Below are positions 17,482 through 27,353 of a stretch of DNA of 64,000 nucleotides, one piece after another (the first letter of the stretch is position 1; every line of letters begins with the position of its first letter). Position numbers and translations under genes: made by a program. A model generated the notes under the pieces. The model was not told where the DNA came from. It was given only the letters and a program-made list of their open reading frames with translations, and ran no database searches. The DNA is from Kitasatospora sp. NBC_00240 (GTDB lineage Bacteria > Actinomycetota > Actinomycetes > Streptomycetales > Streptomycetaceae), in assembly GCF_026342405.1 (NCBI RefSeq), contig NZ_JAPEMU010000001.1:2046001-2110000 (forward strand), read 5' to 3'.

Positions 17482-17701
17482 TTCCCTCACCCCGCTCACT
17501 CGTCTGGCACGGCTTGGTGTTCCTGGGTCTTCACCACTGCGTCGACCCTATACACCGGGTGCGGGAATCGCTCCCGGTTTGCATGTGGCGCTTCCTGTCC
17601 AACGTCCGGCGCTCCCCCGGATGATTCCCATTCAGGAGGCGTTCACCCGTGGTGATCGAAAAGTTACCGGGCGAACGGGCCGGACTCGGCCGGCGGGCCG
17701 T

Positions 17702-19231
17702 TCAGGTGCCGGCCTGGCCGCGGTCGCCGGAGAGCACCCGGACCAGGTCCTCGGCCGTGCGACAGCGGTCCAGCAGCTCCTTGACGTGGTTGCGCGTCCC
17801 GCGCAGGGGCTCCAGGGTCGGCACCCGCTGGAGCGAGTCCCGGCCGGGGAGGTCGAAGATCACCGAGTCCCAGGAGGCCGCCGCGACGTGCTCGGCGTAC
17901 TGCTCCAGGCAGCGGCCGCGGAAGTACGCCCTGGTGTCCTCCGGGGGCTTGGCGGCCGCCCGCTGGACCTCTTCCTCGGTGACCAGCCGTTCGAACCGCC
18001 CACGGGCCACCAGACGGTTGTAGAGGCCCTTCTCGGCCCGGACGTCGCTGTACTGCAGGTCGACCAGCTGCAGCCGGGAGCTGTCCCAGCCGACCCCGTC
18101 ACGGGCGCGGTAGCCCTCCAGGATCTCCTTCTTGGCCACCCAGTCCAGCTGCCTGGACAGGCTCATCGGATCGCGCTCCAGCCGCCCGAGGACGTCCTCC
18201 CAGCGGGCCAGCACGTCCACGGTCTGCTCGTCCGCGTCGTTGCCGAAGCGGTCCTCGACGTACTTCCTGGCCAGCTCGCAGTACTCCATCTGGAGCTGGA
18301 CGGCGGTCAGCCGGCGCCCGCTGCGCAGCGTGATCAGGTGCTTCAGGGTGGAGTCGTGGGAGACCCGGTGCAGGGTCCGCACGGGCTGGTCGACGGCCAG
18401 GTCGGAGGCGATGAAGGCGTCCTCGATCATCGACAGGACCAGCGCGGTGGTGCCCAGCTTGAGGTAGGTGGAGATCTCGGAGAGGTTGGCGTCCCCGATG
18501 ATCACGTGCAGCCGGCGGTACTTCTCGGCGTCGGCGTGCGGTTCGTCGCGGGTGTTGATGATCGGGCGCTTGAGGGTCGTCTCCAGGCCGACCTCGACCT
18601 CGAAGTAGTCGGCGCGCTGGCTGAGCTGGAAGCCGTGCACCGAGCCGTCCTGACCCAGGCCCACCCGGCCGGCGCCGGTGACCACCTGGCGGGAGACGAA
18701 GAACGGGGTGAGGTGGCGGACGATGTCGGCGAACGGCGTCGACCGCTTCATCAGGTAGTTCTCGTGGGTGCCGTAGGAGGCGCCCTTGTTGTCGGTGTTG
18801 TTCTTGTACAGGTGGATGGTCTGCCCGTTGGGCAGTTCCAGGGCGCGCGCCGCGGCGGCCGCCATGATCCGCTCGCCGGCCTTGTCCCAGAGCACGGCGT
18901 CGCGCGGGTTGGTGACCTCGGGCGAGCTGTACTCGGGGTGGGCGTGGTCCACGTAGAACCGGGCCCCGTTGGTGAGGATGATGTTGGCCAGACCGATGTC
19001 CTCGTCGGTCAGCTGGCTGGCGTCGGCGACGTCCCGCGCGAGGTCGAAGCCCCGGGCGTCACGCAGCGGATTCTCCTCCTCGAAGTCCCAGCGGGCCCGC
19101 CGAGCCCGGTGCATCGCCGCCGCGTACGCGTTGACGATCTGGGACGAGGTGAGCATGGCGTTGGCGTTCGGGTGCCCGGGTACGGAGATTCCGTACTCGG
19201 TCTCGATCCCCATCACGCGCCGTACGGTCAT
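17702..19231 (-). CDS. dop: Pup deamidase/depupylase Dop
   Basis: PafA paralogue that deamidates Pup-Gln to Pup-Glu and removes Pup from substrates. The 509-residue protein begins [20 protein letters not shown], carries the Dop-specific insertion loop around residues 42-75 ([22 protein letters not shown]), the catalytic Asp95 in [13 protein letters not shown], and [20 protein letters not shown]. The ATG at 19231 follows AAGGAGG at ideal spacing. It lies between arc and pup, the typical order. Confidence 0.97.
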   Translation of the reverse strand: MTVRRVMGIETEYGISVPGHPNANAMLTSSQIVNAYAAAMHRARRARWDFEEENPLRDARGFDLARDVADASQLTDEDIGLANIILTNGARFYVDHAHPEYSSPEVTNPRDAVLWDKAGERIMAAAAARALELPNGQTIHLYKNNTDNKGASYGTHENYLMKRSTPFADIVRHLTPFFVSRQVVTGAGRVGLGQDGSVHGFQLSQRADYFEVEVGLETTLKRPIINTRDEPHADAEKYRRLHVIIGDANLSEISTYLKLGTTALVLSMIEDAFIASDLAVDQPVRTLHRVSHDSTLKHLITLRSGRRLTAVQLQMEYCELARKYVEDRFGNDADEQTVDVLARWEDVLGRLERDPMSLSRQLDWVAKKEILEGYRARDGVGWDSSRLQLVDLQYSDVRAEKGLYNRLVARGRFERLVTEEEVQRAAAKPPEDTRAYFRGRCLEQYAEHVAAASWDSVIFDLPGRDSLQRVPTLEPLRGTRNHVKELLDRCRTAEDLVRVLSGDRGQAGT

Positions 19232-19438
19232 GCGGCCCTCCTTGCCCTGTGCGCCGCCCCCCACGGGCGGAACGCACTGACGTACCGCTGAACAGCACCC
19301 TCCCGGGCCGGACGCCCGCGAACGGTGGGTAGAGCCTAGAACGCCGCACCGACAGGCCGGCCCTGAGACGCGCCGTCCGGCTGCGGGGCCGCGAGGCGCC
19401 ACAGCCGGACGGGGTCGGCGGAACGGGGATGGACCTGG

Positions 19439-21205
19439 TTAGAGGTACTGCCCCGTGTTGGCCACGGTGTCGATGGAGCGGCCGGACTCGGCGCCCTGCT
19501 TGCCGGTGACGAGCGTGCGGATGAAGACGATCCGCTCGCCCTTCTTGCCGGAGATGCGGGCCCAGTCGTCCGGGTTGGTGGTGTTGGGCAGGTCCTCGTT
19601 CTCCTTGAACTCGTCCACACAGGCGGCGAGCAGGTGGGAGACGCGAAGGCCGCGCTGGCCGTGGTCGAGGAAGTCCTTGATGGCCATCTTCTTCGCCCGG
19701 TCCACGATGTTCTGGATCATGGCGCCGGAGTTGAAGTCCTTGAAGTACAGGACCTCCTTGTCACCGTTGGCGTAGGTGACCTCCAGGAAGCGGTTCTCCT
19801 CGGTCTCGGTGTACATCCGCTCGACCACCGCCTGGATCATCGCCGCCACGGTGGAGTCCACCGAGCCGTCGTGCTCCTTGAGGTCGTCCGGGTGGAAGGG
19901 CAGCGAGTCCTTGAGGTACTTCGAGAAGATGTCCTTGGCCGCCTCGGCGTCCGGACGCTCGATCTTGATCTTGACGTCCAGCCGGCCGGGCCGCAGGATC
20001 GCCGGGTCGATCATGTCCTCACGGTTCGAGGCACCGATCACGATGACGTTCTCCAGGCCCTCCACACCGTCGATCTCGGCCAGCAGCTGCGGGACGATGG
20101 TGTTCTCCACGTCCGAGCTGACACCCGAGCCGCGGGTACGGAAGAGCGACTCCATCTCGTCGAAGAAGACGATGACGGGCGTGCCCTCGCTGGCCTTCTC
20201 ACGGGCCCGCTGGAAGACCAGGCGGATCTGCCGCTCGGTCTCGCCGACGTACTTGTTGAGGAGCTCGGGGCCCTTGATGTTGAGGAAGTAGCTCTTCCCC
20301 TGCGGGCGGCCGGTGACCTCGGCGACCTTCTTGGCGAGCGAGTTCGCCACCGCCTTGGCGATCAGCGTCTTGCCACAGCCGGGAGGGCCGTAGAGCAGGA
20401 CGCCCTTCGGCGGCCGGAGCTCGTACTCCTTGAACAGGTCGGCGTGCAGGTAGGGCAGTTCGACCGCGTCGCGGATCTGCTCGATCTGGTTGGCCAGACC
20501 GCCGATCTGCCGGTAGTCGATGTCGGGGACCTCCTCGAGGACCAGGTCCTCGACCTCCGACTTGGGGACGACCTCGTAGACGTAGCCGGAGCGGGGCTCC
20601 AGCAGGAGGGCGTCGCCGGACCGCAGGGTGATGTCGCGCAGCGGTTCGGCGAGCCGGACCACCCGCTCCTCGTCGGTGTGCCCGGTGACCAGGGCGCGCT
20701 CGCCGTCCTCGAGGACTTCCTTGAGGGTGACGATGTCGCCGATGCTCTCGAAGGCCATCGCGTCCACGATGTTGAGGGCCTCGTTGAGCATCACCTCCTG
20801 GCCGCGGCGCAGCTCGTCGAGCTCGATGCTCGGGCTGACGTTGACGCGCAGCTTGCGACCGCCGGTGAAGATGTCTGCGGTGCCGTCCTCGTTCTGGGTG
20901 AGGAAGGTCCCGAATCCGGCGGGGGGCTGAGCCAGCCTGTCCACTTCCTCCTTGAGGGCCACGATCTGGTCGCGGGCCTCCCGAAGGGTGGAGGCGAGCC
21001 GTTCGTTCTGGGCGGTCGCACCGGCCAGGTTGGTCTGGAGCTCGACGATCCGCTCTTCGAGGATTCTCGAATTGCGCGGCGAGTCGGCGAGCTTGCGGCG
21101 CAGGACAGCGATTTCCTGCTCGAGGTACGAGACCTGAGCGGCCTCGTCGGAACCACGAGCGGGCCTGCCAGGGCTGCGGTTGTAGTCGTCATCGTGGGCT
21201 GCCAC
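19439..21205 (-). CDS. arc: proteasome-associated AAA ATPase ARC (Mpa)
   Basis: Hexameric unfoldase that recognises pupylated proteins and feeds them to PrcAB. From N to C: coiled coil (~25-90), two OB-fold interdomains (~95-215), and the AAA module with Walker A GPPGCGKT (273-280) and Walker B FFDE (ending at Glu350). The C-terminal GQYL motif docks into the alpha ring. The GTG at 21205 ([10 protein letters not shown], 588 residues) is preferred because GGAGGAGG sits 8 nt upstream; the GTG at 21214 lies within that ribosome-binding site. Confidence 0.96.
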   Translation of the reverse strand: MAAHDDDYNRSPGRPARGSDEAAQVSYLEQEIAVLRRKLADSPRNSRILEERIVELQTNLAGATAQNERLASTLREARDQIVALKEEVDRLAQPPAGFGTFLTQNEDGTADIFTGGRKLRVNVSPSIELDELRRGQEVMLNEALNIVDAMAFESIGDIVTLKEVLEDGERALVTGHTDEERVVRLAEPLRDITLRSGDALLLEPRSGYVYEVVPKSEVEDLVLEEVPDIDYRQIGGLANQIEQIRDAVELPYLHADLFKEYELRPPKGVLLYGPPGCGKTLIAKAVANSLAKKVAEVTGRPQGKSYFLNIKGPELLNKYVGETERQIRLVFQRAREKASEGTPVIVFFDEMESLFRTRGSGVSSDVENTIVPQLLAEIDGVEGLENVIVIGASNREDMIDPAILRPGRLDVKIKIERPDAEAAKDIFSKYLKDSLPFHPDDLKEHDGSVDSTVAAMIQAVVERMYTETEENRFLEVTYANGDKEVLYFKDFNSGAMIQNIVDRAKKMAIKDFLDHGQRGLRVSHLLAACVDEFKENEDLPNTTNPDDWARISGKKGERIVFIRTLVTGKQGAESGRSIDTVANTGQYL

Positions 21206-21489
21206 GGTCCTCACCTCCTCCGGGGAGCTGGACGCTTCCAGACCCTACCTGGGACCAGGGGTATGTAAACCCCTAGATCAAGAAAGATGGAACGGGCGTG
21301 TCCGATCTTCGCCCTCGCGTGCTTCCCCTCTGCTTTAAGAGATACCCACCGCGCACCGCCCAAAGCGGACCAGATGTATCGTCGAGCGAGTCGATATCCG
21401 ATCGCGACCACGAGTGCCGGTCGGATCGTTGTACGAATGGCGGGATTGCCCCTGATTACGGGGCGACTCGGGACAGAACGGCAGGAGAC

Positions 21490-21795
21490 ATGTCGGTGAC
21501 CGGTGAGGCGACGGCAGCGGGCGAGCCGCTGGAGGTGTGGATCGACCAGGATCTCTGCACCGGCGACGGCATCTGTGTGCAGTACGCGCCGGAGGTCTTC
21601 GAGCTCGACATCGACGGCCTCGCCTACGTGAAGGGCGCGGACGACGAGCTGCGCCAGCAGCCGGGCGACACGGCACCCGTGCCGCTGACCCTGCTTCAGG
21701 ACGTGGTGGACTCGGCCAAGGAGTGCCCCGGCGACTGCATCCATGTACGCCGGGTGGCGGACCGGGTCGAGGTGTACGGGCCGGAGGCTGACTGA
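21490..21795 (+). CDS. single-cluster ferredoxin (3Fe-4S type)
   Basis: Small electron carrier of ~101 residues, divergent from arc. Cluster ligands are in CTGDGICVQYAPEVFELD and the later CPGDCIHV; the CxxxxxC ... CP spacing with APEVF is typical of ferredoxins that serve cytochromes P450 and related oxygenases. AGGAG lies only 2 nt before the ATG, so translation may actually start at the GTG two codons on (21496). No redox partner gene is adjacent. Followed by a repeat-rich intergenic region. Confidence 0.9.
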   Translation: MSVTGEATAAGEPLEVWIDQDLCTGDGICVQYAPEVFELDIDGLAYVKGADDELRQQPGDTAPVPLTLLQDVVDSAKECPGDCIHVRRVADRVEVYGPEAD

Positions 21796-22113
21796 TTTGT
21801 TGGGGCTCGGCTCGCCTCCGGGCCGGCTCGCTCGCGGCAGTGGGCTGCCGCACGTCACAGCAATGGCCGGGGGCGCCCTTACGGGGGCGGGGCACCGGCG
21901 CGGCCCTTCGGCCCGCTCGCGGTGGTGGGCTGCCGCACGTCACAGCGGTGGCGGGTCGCCCGGACGGCGGCGAGGGCGGGCCCTTGGCGGGCTCGCGGTG
22001 GTGAATCCCGCGGGCCGAGGGCGCTGGATGTGAGCGGGATGGCCGGGCTTCGGGTCGCTGCGTGGGCCCGCCCGGGGGTTCTGCCGCGGGCGGGCCGGAC
22101 GGGGTTGGGGCTG
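21796..22113. other. repeat-bearing intergenic region
   Basis: Non-coding 318-bp interval between the ferredoxin and a convergent gene. It contains the 38-bp direct repeat described separately, plus a third partial copy (GCTCGCGGTGGTG, starting near 21990). No gene seen. Confidence 0.6.
21830..21952. repeat. 38-bp direct repeat, two copies 85 bp apart
   Basis: Copy A 21830-21867 and copy B 21915-21952 match at 34 of 38 positions. The shared invariant core is GTGGGCTGCCGCACGTCACA. Intergenic and not part of any recognised mobile element. Confidence 0.8.
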
Positions 22114-22731
22114 TCAGGCCTGGGCCGGCGGGGCCGGGGTCTGGGTGCGGGTCCAGCGGCCGCCCTGGCGGGCCCAGGTGAGGTCGAGTGAGACGTCCGG
22201 GCTGAACCGCGGGACGTCGTCGGAGGAGTAGCCCTGGGCGTGACCGGTGATGACACCGTCGCTGCGCAGGGTCAGCCTGCTGACCGTCAGGTTCTCCTGC
22301 TCCGAGAGCAGGGTGGCGAGCACCACGGGCCGGCCGTCCTGGCCGGGGCCGAGCAGGAAGACCGCGTCGGGCGGGGTGCCGTTCTCGGCGTCGCAGTGCG
22401 CGGCGGCCACCGTGCCCGGCTTACCGTCGCCGAGGTCGGCGCCGAAGTGCACCGACACCTTCACCGGGAAGGGTCCGCAGTCGAGGGGCAGTTCGGCCTT
22501 CGCCGGATCGGGTGCCTCGGCGGCCGGCAGGGCCCTGGGGGCCGGGCGTATCGGCCCGGGCGTCCCGGAGGCCGGCCCGGCCGCGAACGCCCCGGCCACC
22601 ACCGCGGCGCAGCCCGCGGCCACCACCGCCCAGTGCTTGACGCCGGGACGGGCATGCCCCGGCCCGGCCGGCGGCCGGGCACCTCCCCCGGTCGTCCCCT
22701 CGGCGTTCGCCGTCCCGACCGCTGCTTCCAC
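22114..22731 (-). CDS. putative secreted or membrane-anchored protein of unknown function
   Basis: A 205-residue protein with a basic N-terminus, one hydrophobic segment (KHWAVVAAGCAAVVAGAFAAG, about residues 33-53), then an Ala/Pro linker and a soluble domain with two cysteines (LDCGPFPV and AAHCDAENG) that could form a disulfide. The GTG start at 22731 is chosen for GGAGGGG 8 nt upstream; longer versions would run into the hairpin region. No family recognised. It points toward the ferredoxin gene. Confidence 0.7.
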   Translation of the reverse strand: MEAAVGTANAEGTTGGGARPPAGPGHARPGVKHWAVVAAGCAAVVAGAFAAGPASGTPGPIRPAPRALPAAEAPDPAKAELPLDCGPFPVKVSVHFGADLGDGKPGTVAAAHCDAENGTPPDAVFLLGPGQDGRPVVLATLLSEQENLTVSRLTLRSDGVITGHAQGYSSDDVPRFSPDVSLDLTWARQGGRWTRTQTPAPPAQA

Positions 22732-22866
22732 CAGGAGTTCCCCTCCACCGGTACGGTGCCCTCGCCGGGTACGGCGGGTGTCTGTGAGCGAGCATCCTCC
22801 CACACGCCCCCGGCGGCCCGGACGGGGGGTCGGACGGCCACCGGTGCCCGCCCCACCTGCGACGAC

Positions 22867-22912
22867 GCGAGGGGCGTTGCGTGGGGCCTGAGCCCCTCGC
22901 AACGCCCCTCGC
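22867..22912 (-). terminator. intrinsic terminator of trmI
   Basis: Perfect 15-bp stem (arm GCGAGGGGCGTTGCG) with a 16-nt loop, 27 nt downstream of the trmI stop. The symmetry would allow function on both strands. Confidence 0.85.
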
Positions 22913-22939
22913 GGTGGTGTCGCCGTGGTGTTCCTGCGG

Positions 22940-23908
22940 TCAGCCGAGATCGGGCGCGCCGGGCGCGTCCGTGCTGGTGGCCTTGGCGGCGGCGCGGGCG
23001 GCGGCCCGCTCCTGCAGGCTCTGCTCGGTGGACCCGTTGTCGTAGTCCTCGCCGTACGAGCCCTTGGAGGGGCGGCGGCGGCGCAGCGGCGGCTCGACGC
23101 CGTCGGCGAGGCGGCGGGAGGTGAGCAGGAAGCCGGTGTGGCCGATCATGCGGTGGTCCGGGCGGACGGCCAGACCCTCCAGGTGCCAGGTGCGGACCAT
23201 GGTCTCCCAGGCCTGCGGCTCGGTGAAGGTGCCGTGGTCGCGCAGCGCCTCGACGGTCTTCGACATCTGCGTGGTGGTGGCCACGTAGCAGCAGATCAGA
23301 CCGCCGGGGACGAGCGCCTTGGAGGCGACGTCCAGGCACTCCCAGGGGGCCAGCATGTCGAGGATCACGCGGTCGACGTCGGCCTCGACCAGGTTGTCCT
23401 GGAGGTCACCGACGGTGAGCTTCCAGGCCGGGTGCGGCCCGCCGAAGTAGCGCTCGACATTGCCCTTGGCGATGTCCGCGAAGTCCTGGCGGCGCTCGTA
23501 GGAGGCCAGCAGGCCGGTGTCGCCGACGGCACGCAGCAGGTAGGTGCTGAGCGCGCCGGAGCCGACGCCGGCCTCGACCACGCGGGCACCGGCGAAGATG
23601 TCGGCCATCGCCAGGATCTGCCCCGCGTCCTTGGGGTAGATCACGGCGGCGCCGCGGGGCATGGACAGGACGTAGTCGGGGAGCAGGGGGCGCAGCGCGA
23701 GGTACGGGACGTTACCCGTGGTGCGCACGACCGTGCCCTCGGGGGCGCCGATCAGCTCGTCGTGGGGGAACGCACCCTTGTGGGTGTGGAACTGGTTCCC
23801 GGCCTGGAGCGTGAACGTGTAGTGGCGGCCCTTGGGGTCGGTCAGCTGGACCTGGTCCCCGACCTGGAAGGGCCCGCGTCGGCGGGTGGCACCGGTCGGT
23901 TCGGACAT
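22940..23908 (-). CDS. trmI: tRNA (adenine(58)-N(1))-methyltransferase TrmI
   Basis: SAM-dependent enzyme that makes m1A58 in the T-loop of tRNA, 322 residues. An N-terminal beta-barrel (FQVGDQVQLTDPKGRHYTFTLQAG) is followed by the Rossmann methyltransferase with motif I VVEAGVGSGALSTYLLRAVG and the DRVILDMLAPWE segment. The basic C-terminal extension (PPLRRRRPSKG) and Ala-rich tail are usual in actinomycetes. ATG at 23908. In many actinomycetes this gene sits close to arc, as it does here (about 1.7 kb away). Confidence 0.94.
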   Translation of the reverse strand: MSEPTGATRRRGPFQVGDQVQLTDPKGRHYTFTLQAGNQFHTHKGAFPHDELIGAPEGTVVRTTGNVPYLALRPLLPDYVLSMPRGAAVIYPKDAGQILAMADIFAGARVVEAGVGSGALSTYLLRAVGDTGLLASYERRQDFADIAKGNVERYFGGPHPAWKLTVGDLQDNLVEADVDRVILDMLAPWECLDVASKALVPGGLICCYVATTTQMSKTVEALRDHGTFTEPQAWETMVRTWHLEGLAVRPDHRMIGHTGFLLTSRRLADGVEPPLRRRRPSKGSYGEDYDNGSTEQSLQERAAARAAAKATSTDAPGAPDLG

Positions 23909-24056
23909 GCGGACAATTCTAAGGGCTGACAGCCGTCCCACCGACCACAGTGATCACTGTGGTCACGCCGGCGGCGCGGCGGGGCCGCCCGGCCGCTCCG
24001 GGCACCTCTTCCGGCCCCTCGCCGTCACCCCGGCCGGAACTGGCCGCAGGCGCTCC

Positions 24057-25280
24057 TCAGCGGCCCGCGACGGCCCTGCTGAGCCGCTGCTCGATGTCGG
24101 TCAGCGCCAGCACCCCGTACGCGGACCCGTCCGGCTCGACCACCAGGTACTCGCTGGCCGGGGTCGCCCGCAGGGCTCTCAGCAGGTCCTCGCCGGCCAG
24201 GTCGGCCGGCAGCCGCAGGCCGGGCTCCAGGTCCCGGGCGAGGGCGCCCACCGCGATCCACGGACGGCGGTGCTCGGGCACCGCCCGCACCGCGGACTCC
24301 CGGACCAGGGCGATCGGCGCGCCCAGCCCGTCCACCACCAGGACGGCGCCCGCCCCGGCCTCGCGGGCCCGGCGCAGCGCCTCGCCCAGCGGTGTGTCGG
24401 CGGTGACCGGGACGACCCGGCGGGCCAGCTCCCGCACCCGCAGGCCCGGCAGCGCCTCCTTCAGCCGGGCGCCGCGCAGGCCCCCGACCGCGCCGTTCCA
24501 GATGATCGCGGCCAGGATCGCGGCGAGCGCCGCGTCGATGAGGGTGTCGGTGCCGGTGCGCCCGCCGCCGTCCCGCGAGGCGCTGAACAGCGGCAGGCCG
24601 ATCAGGACCGCGACGGCCAGCGCCCGCCCGGCCCAGGAGGCCGCCACGGTGCCGGCCATCGGGCGGCCGGTCAGGCCCCAGACGACGGCGCGCAGCATCC
24701 GGCCGCCGTCCAGCGGCAGGCCGGGCAGCAGGTTGAACACGGCGACCACGAAGTTGCTGACCATCAGCCCGGCCAGCAGCACGCCCGGGACGCTGGAGAG
24801 CTCCACCAGCCGGCCGGCCGCCAGGAAGACCCCGCCGAGCACCACGGAGAGCAGCGGCCCGACGAAGGCCAGCCAGAACTCCCGGGCCGGGGTCTGCGCC
24901 TCGTTCTCGATCTCCGAGATGCCGCCGAGGAACTGCAGCTGGATCCGGCGCACCCCGAGCTTGTAGCGCAGCGCGACCAGGGTGTGCGCCAGCTCGTGCA
25001 CCAGGACCGAGGCGTAGAAGGCGATCGCGAAGGACAGCGCGACCAGGTAGCGGGTGGCGCCCAGATCCGGCAGGACCCGGGCGAGCTGCCCGCCGAAGAT
25101 CCAGGTGATCAGCGCGGCGATGACGAACCAGGACGGGGTGACGTAGACCGGCACGCCGAACGGGCGGCCCATCAGGATGCCGCCGCGCGGCCCGGGCCCG
25201 CCGGCCGGGGGCGTGCCCTCGCCGGGTGCCCCGCCGGGCGGTGGCTGTTCGGAGGTCTGCTGCCCCCTGGTGTCGCTCAC
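24057..25280 (-). CDS. site-2-protease-type zinc metalloprotease (M50) with C-terminal CBS-like region
   Basis: Intramembrane metalloprotease of 407 residues. The zinc site is HELAH in YASVLVHELAHTLVALRY plus the distal NLLPGLPLDGGR. It has about six hydrophobic segments. The C-terminal ~130 residues (VRELARRVVPVTADTPLGEALRRAREAG ... SEYLVVEPDGSAYGVLALTDIEQ) look like a CBS pair, as in family members that respond to nucleotide ligands. The N-terminus is a Pro/Gly-rich cytosolic stretch. GTG start. Substrate unknown; anti-sigma factor cleavage is typical of the wider family. Confidence 0.9.
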   Translation of the reverse strand: MSDTRGQQTSEQPPPGGAPGEGTPPAGGPGPRGGILMGRPFGVPVYVTPSWFVIAALITWIFGGQLARVLPDLGATRYLVALSFAIAFYASVLVHELAHTLVALRYKLGVRRIQLQFLGGISEIENEAQTPAREFWLAFVGPLLSVVLGGVFLAAGRLVELSSVPGVLLAGLMVSNFVVAVFNLLPGLPLDGGRMLRAVVWGLTGRPMAGTVAASWAGRALAVAVLIGLPLFSASRDGGGRTGTDTLIDAALAAILAAIIWNGAVGGLRGARLKEALPGLRVRELARRVVPVTADTPLGEALRRAREAGAGAVLVVDGLGAPIALVRESAVRAVPEHRRPWIAVGALARDLEPGLRLPADLAGEDLLRALRATPASEYLVVEPDGSAYGVLALTDIEQRLSRAVAGR

Positions 25281-25462
25281 CGGTGTCCCTTCAGCTCGTC
25301 GTCCCCGTCGTGGCCGCGCCGTCCGCCCACGCTACGTGATCTCCGGCGGAATCCGGCGCCCGCCCCTCCTGGAGGTTTCATACCCGTATCCGGCCCTCCC
25401 CAGCGCCCGCCGTGTCAGCGCCGTGGCAGCGGAATGACAGCGCTGGGCCATAGGGTCGGGGC

Positions 25463-26521
25463 ATGCACCAGACCGACCACGGCCCGACCGTCGAGGCGCC
25501 GGCCCGCCGGGCCGCGCCCCCGACCGGGCTGTCCCCGTCGCGTGCGGGGGACTTCCTGACCTGTCCGCTGCTCTACCGCCTCCGGGTGATCGACAAGCTG
25601 CCCGAACCGCCGAGTTCCGCCGCCACCCGCGGCACCCTCGTCCACGCCGTCCTGGAACGGCTCTTCGACAGTCCCGCCGCGGAGCGGACCCACGAGCGGG
25701 CGCTCGGCCTGCTGCGCCCGCAGTGGGAGCGGCTGCTCGGCGAGCGCCCGGAGCTGGCCGGCCTGTTCGGCGGCGGCGAGGGCGGCGCCGCGGAGCCGGA
25801 CGGCGCCGCGCTGACCCGCTGGCTGGCGGACGCCGAGAAGCTGATCGGCCAGTGGTTCCGGCTGGAGGACCCGACCCGGCTGCACCCCGTCGAGCGCGAG
25901 CTGTACGTGGAGACGGCGCTGGAGTCGGGCCTGCTGCTGCGCGGCTACATCGACCGGGTGGACGTCGCGCCGACCGGTGAGGTGCGGCTGGTCGACTACA
26001 AGACCGGCCGGGCGCCTTCGCGGGACTTCGAGGGCAAGGCCATGTTCCAGATGAAGTTCTACGCCCTGGTGGTGTGGCGCTGGAAGGGCGTGATCCCCAA
26101 GCGGCTGCAGCTGGTCTACCTGGGCGGGGGCGGCGACGTGGTGTCGTACGACCCGGACGAGGCGGACCTGCGCGCGGTGGAGCGCAAGCTGATGGCGCTC
26201 TGGGAGACCATCTCGCAGGCGGTGGCCACCGGCGAGTTCCCGGCCACCAGGAACCGGCTCTGCGACTGGTGCGACCACAAGGCGAGCTGCCCGGAGTTCG
26301 GCGGCACTCCCCCGCCGTACCCGCTCCCGCTGACCGGCCCGCCGGCGGCGGGCGTACCGGCCGCGCGGGACGGCTCCGCGACCGCCCCGGAGGCCACGGC
26401 GGCCACGGTCGACCTGCCCACCCCGGCGGCCCCGGCCGGGCCGGCCACCCGATCCGACGAGGACGACCCCGCCGCCCCGGCGCCGCAGGGGTCGAACGAG
26501 CACCTGAGCAAGGAGTCCTAG
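25463..26521 (+). CDS. RecB-family PD-(D/E)XK exonuclease with Fe-S cysteines
   Basis: Single-domain nuclease of 352 residues resembling the C-terminal nuclease of AddB/RecB. Motifs: GTLVHAVLERLF, GYIDRVD, VDYKTG (catalytic D and K) and QMKFYALVVW. Four cysteines (one in FLTCPLLYR and three in LCDWCDHKASC) match the 4Fe-4S staple of AddB/Cas4-type nucleases. The last ~70 residues are a Pro/Ala-rich tail. The stop codon TAG directly abuts the GTG of the response regulator gene, so the two genes are translationally coupled. Likely role: DNA repair or recombination. Confidence 0.92.
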   Translation: MHQTDHGPTVEAPARRAAPPTGLSPSRAGDFLTCPLLYRLRVIDKLPEPPSSAATRGTLVHAVLERLFDSPAAERTHERALGLLRPQWERLLGERPELAGLFGGGEGGAAEPDGAALTRWLADAEKLIGQWFRLEDPTRLHPVERELYVETALESGLLLRGYIDRVDVAPTGEVRLVDYKTGRAPSRDFEGKAMFQMKFYALVVWRWKGVIPKRLQLVYLGGGGDVVSYDPDEADLRAVERKLMALWETISQAVATGEFPATRNRLCDWCDHKASCPEFGGTPPPYPLPLTGPPAAGVPAARDGSATAPEATAATVDLPTPAAPAGPATRSDEDDPAAPAPQGSNEHLSKES

Positions 26522-27193
26522 GTGACGATCCGAGTGCTGCTGGTCGACGACCAGCCACTGCTGCGTACCGGCTTCCGGATGATCCTGGAGGCCGAGTCCG
26601 ACCTGGTGGTGGTCGGCGAGGCCGGCGACGGCCAGCAGGCGCTGGACCAGGTCCGGGCGCTGCAGCCCGACGTGGTGCTGATGGACATCCGGATGCCCCG
26701 GATGGACGGTGTCGAGGCCACCCGCCGGATCGCCGGCCCCGGCCGTGACGGCCCGGCCAAGGTCCTGGTGCTGACCACCTTCGACCTGGACGAGTACGTG
26801 GTCGAGGCGCTCCGGGCGGGGGCCAGCGGCTTCCTGCTCAAGGACGTCCCGGCCGAGGAGCTGGTGCAGGCGATCCGGGTGGTCGCCGACGGCGCCGCGA
26901 TGCTCGCCCCGAGCATCACCCGCCGGCTGCTGGACATGTACGCCACCAAGCTCCCGTCCGGGGACGAGGCTCCGCCGCAGGCCCTCACCGCGCTGACGGA
27001 GCGTGAGCTGGAGGTGCTCCGGCTGGTCGCCCGAGGCCTGTCGAACGCCGAGATCGCGGCCGAACTCTTCGTCAGCGAGACCACGGTGAAGACCCACGTC
27101 GGCCATGTACTGACCAAGCTTCAGCTGCGCGACCGGGTGCAGGCGGCGGTGTACGCCTACGAGAGCGGGCTGGTGCGCCCCGGCGCACTGTAG
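26522..27193 (+). CDS. NarL/FixJ-type response regulator
   Basis: Two-component regulator of 223 residues. The receiver domain has Asp9/Asp10 and phospho-acceptor Asp55 (VVLMDIRMPRMDG), conserved T and K (LVLTTFDLD, FLLKD). A LuxR-type HTH lies at the C-terminus (ALTERELEVLRLVARGLSNAEIAAELFVSETTVKTHVGHVLTKLQLRDRVQAAVYAY). No histidine kinase is adjacent. It starts on the GTG immediately after the nuclease stop codon, which links its expression to a DNA-processing enzyme; the link may be only positional. Confidence 0.95.
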   Translation: MTIRVLLVDDQPLLRTGFRMILEAESDLVVVGEAGDGQQALDQVRALQPDVVLMDIRMPRMDGVEATRRIAGPGRDGPAKVLVLTTFDLDEYVVEALRAGASGFLLKDVPAEELVQAIRVVADGAAMLAPSITRRLLDMYATKLPSGDEAPPQALTALTERELEVLRLVARGLSNAEIAAELFVSETTVKTHVGHVLTKLQLRDRVQAAVYAYESGLVRPGAL

Positions 27194-27285
27194 GACGGGC
27201 TTGCAGGGGGCCGGGCGCCGACGGGTGCCCGGCCCGACCGCGCGTCAGGCCCGTGGCCCGGGCACGAGGGTGGCCCGGACATGAG

Positions 27286-27331
27286 GGTGGCCCGTCCGCC
27301 CCCTTGCACCAGGAGGGGCGGACGGGCCACC
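27286..27331. terminator. bidirectional intrinsic terminator
   Basis: Perfect 17-bp stem (arm GGTGGCCCGTCCGCCCC, 12-nt loop) between the convergent response regulator and solute-binding protein genes. Confidence 0.88.
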
Positions 27332-27353
27332 GGTCTGCGGGGCCGCGGCCCTG

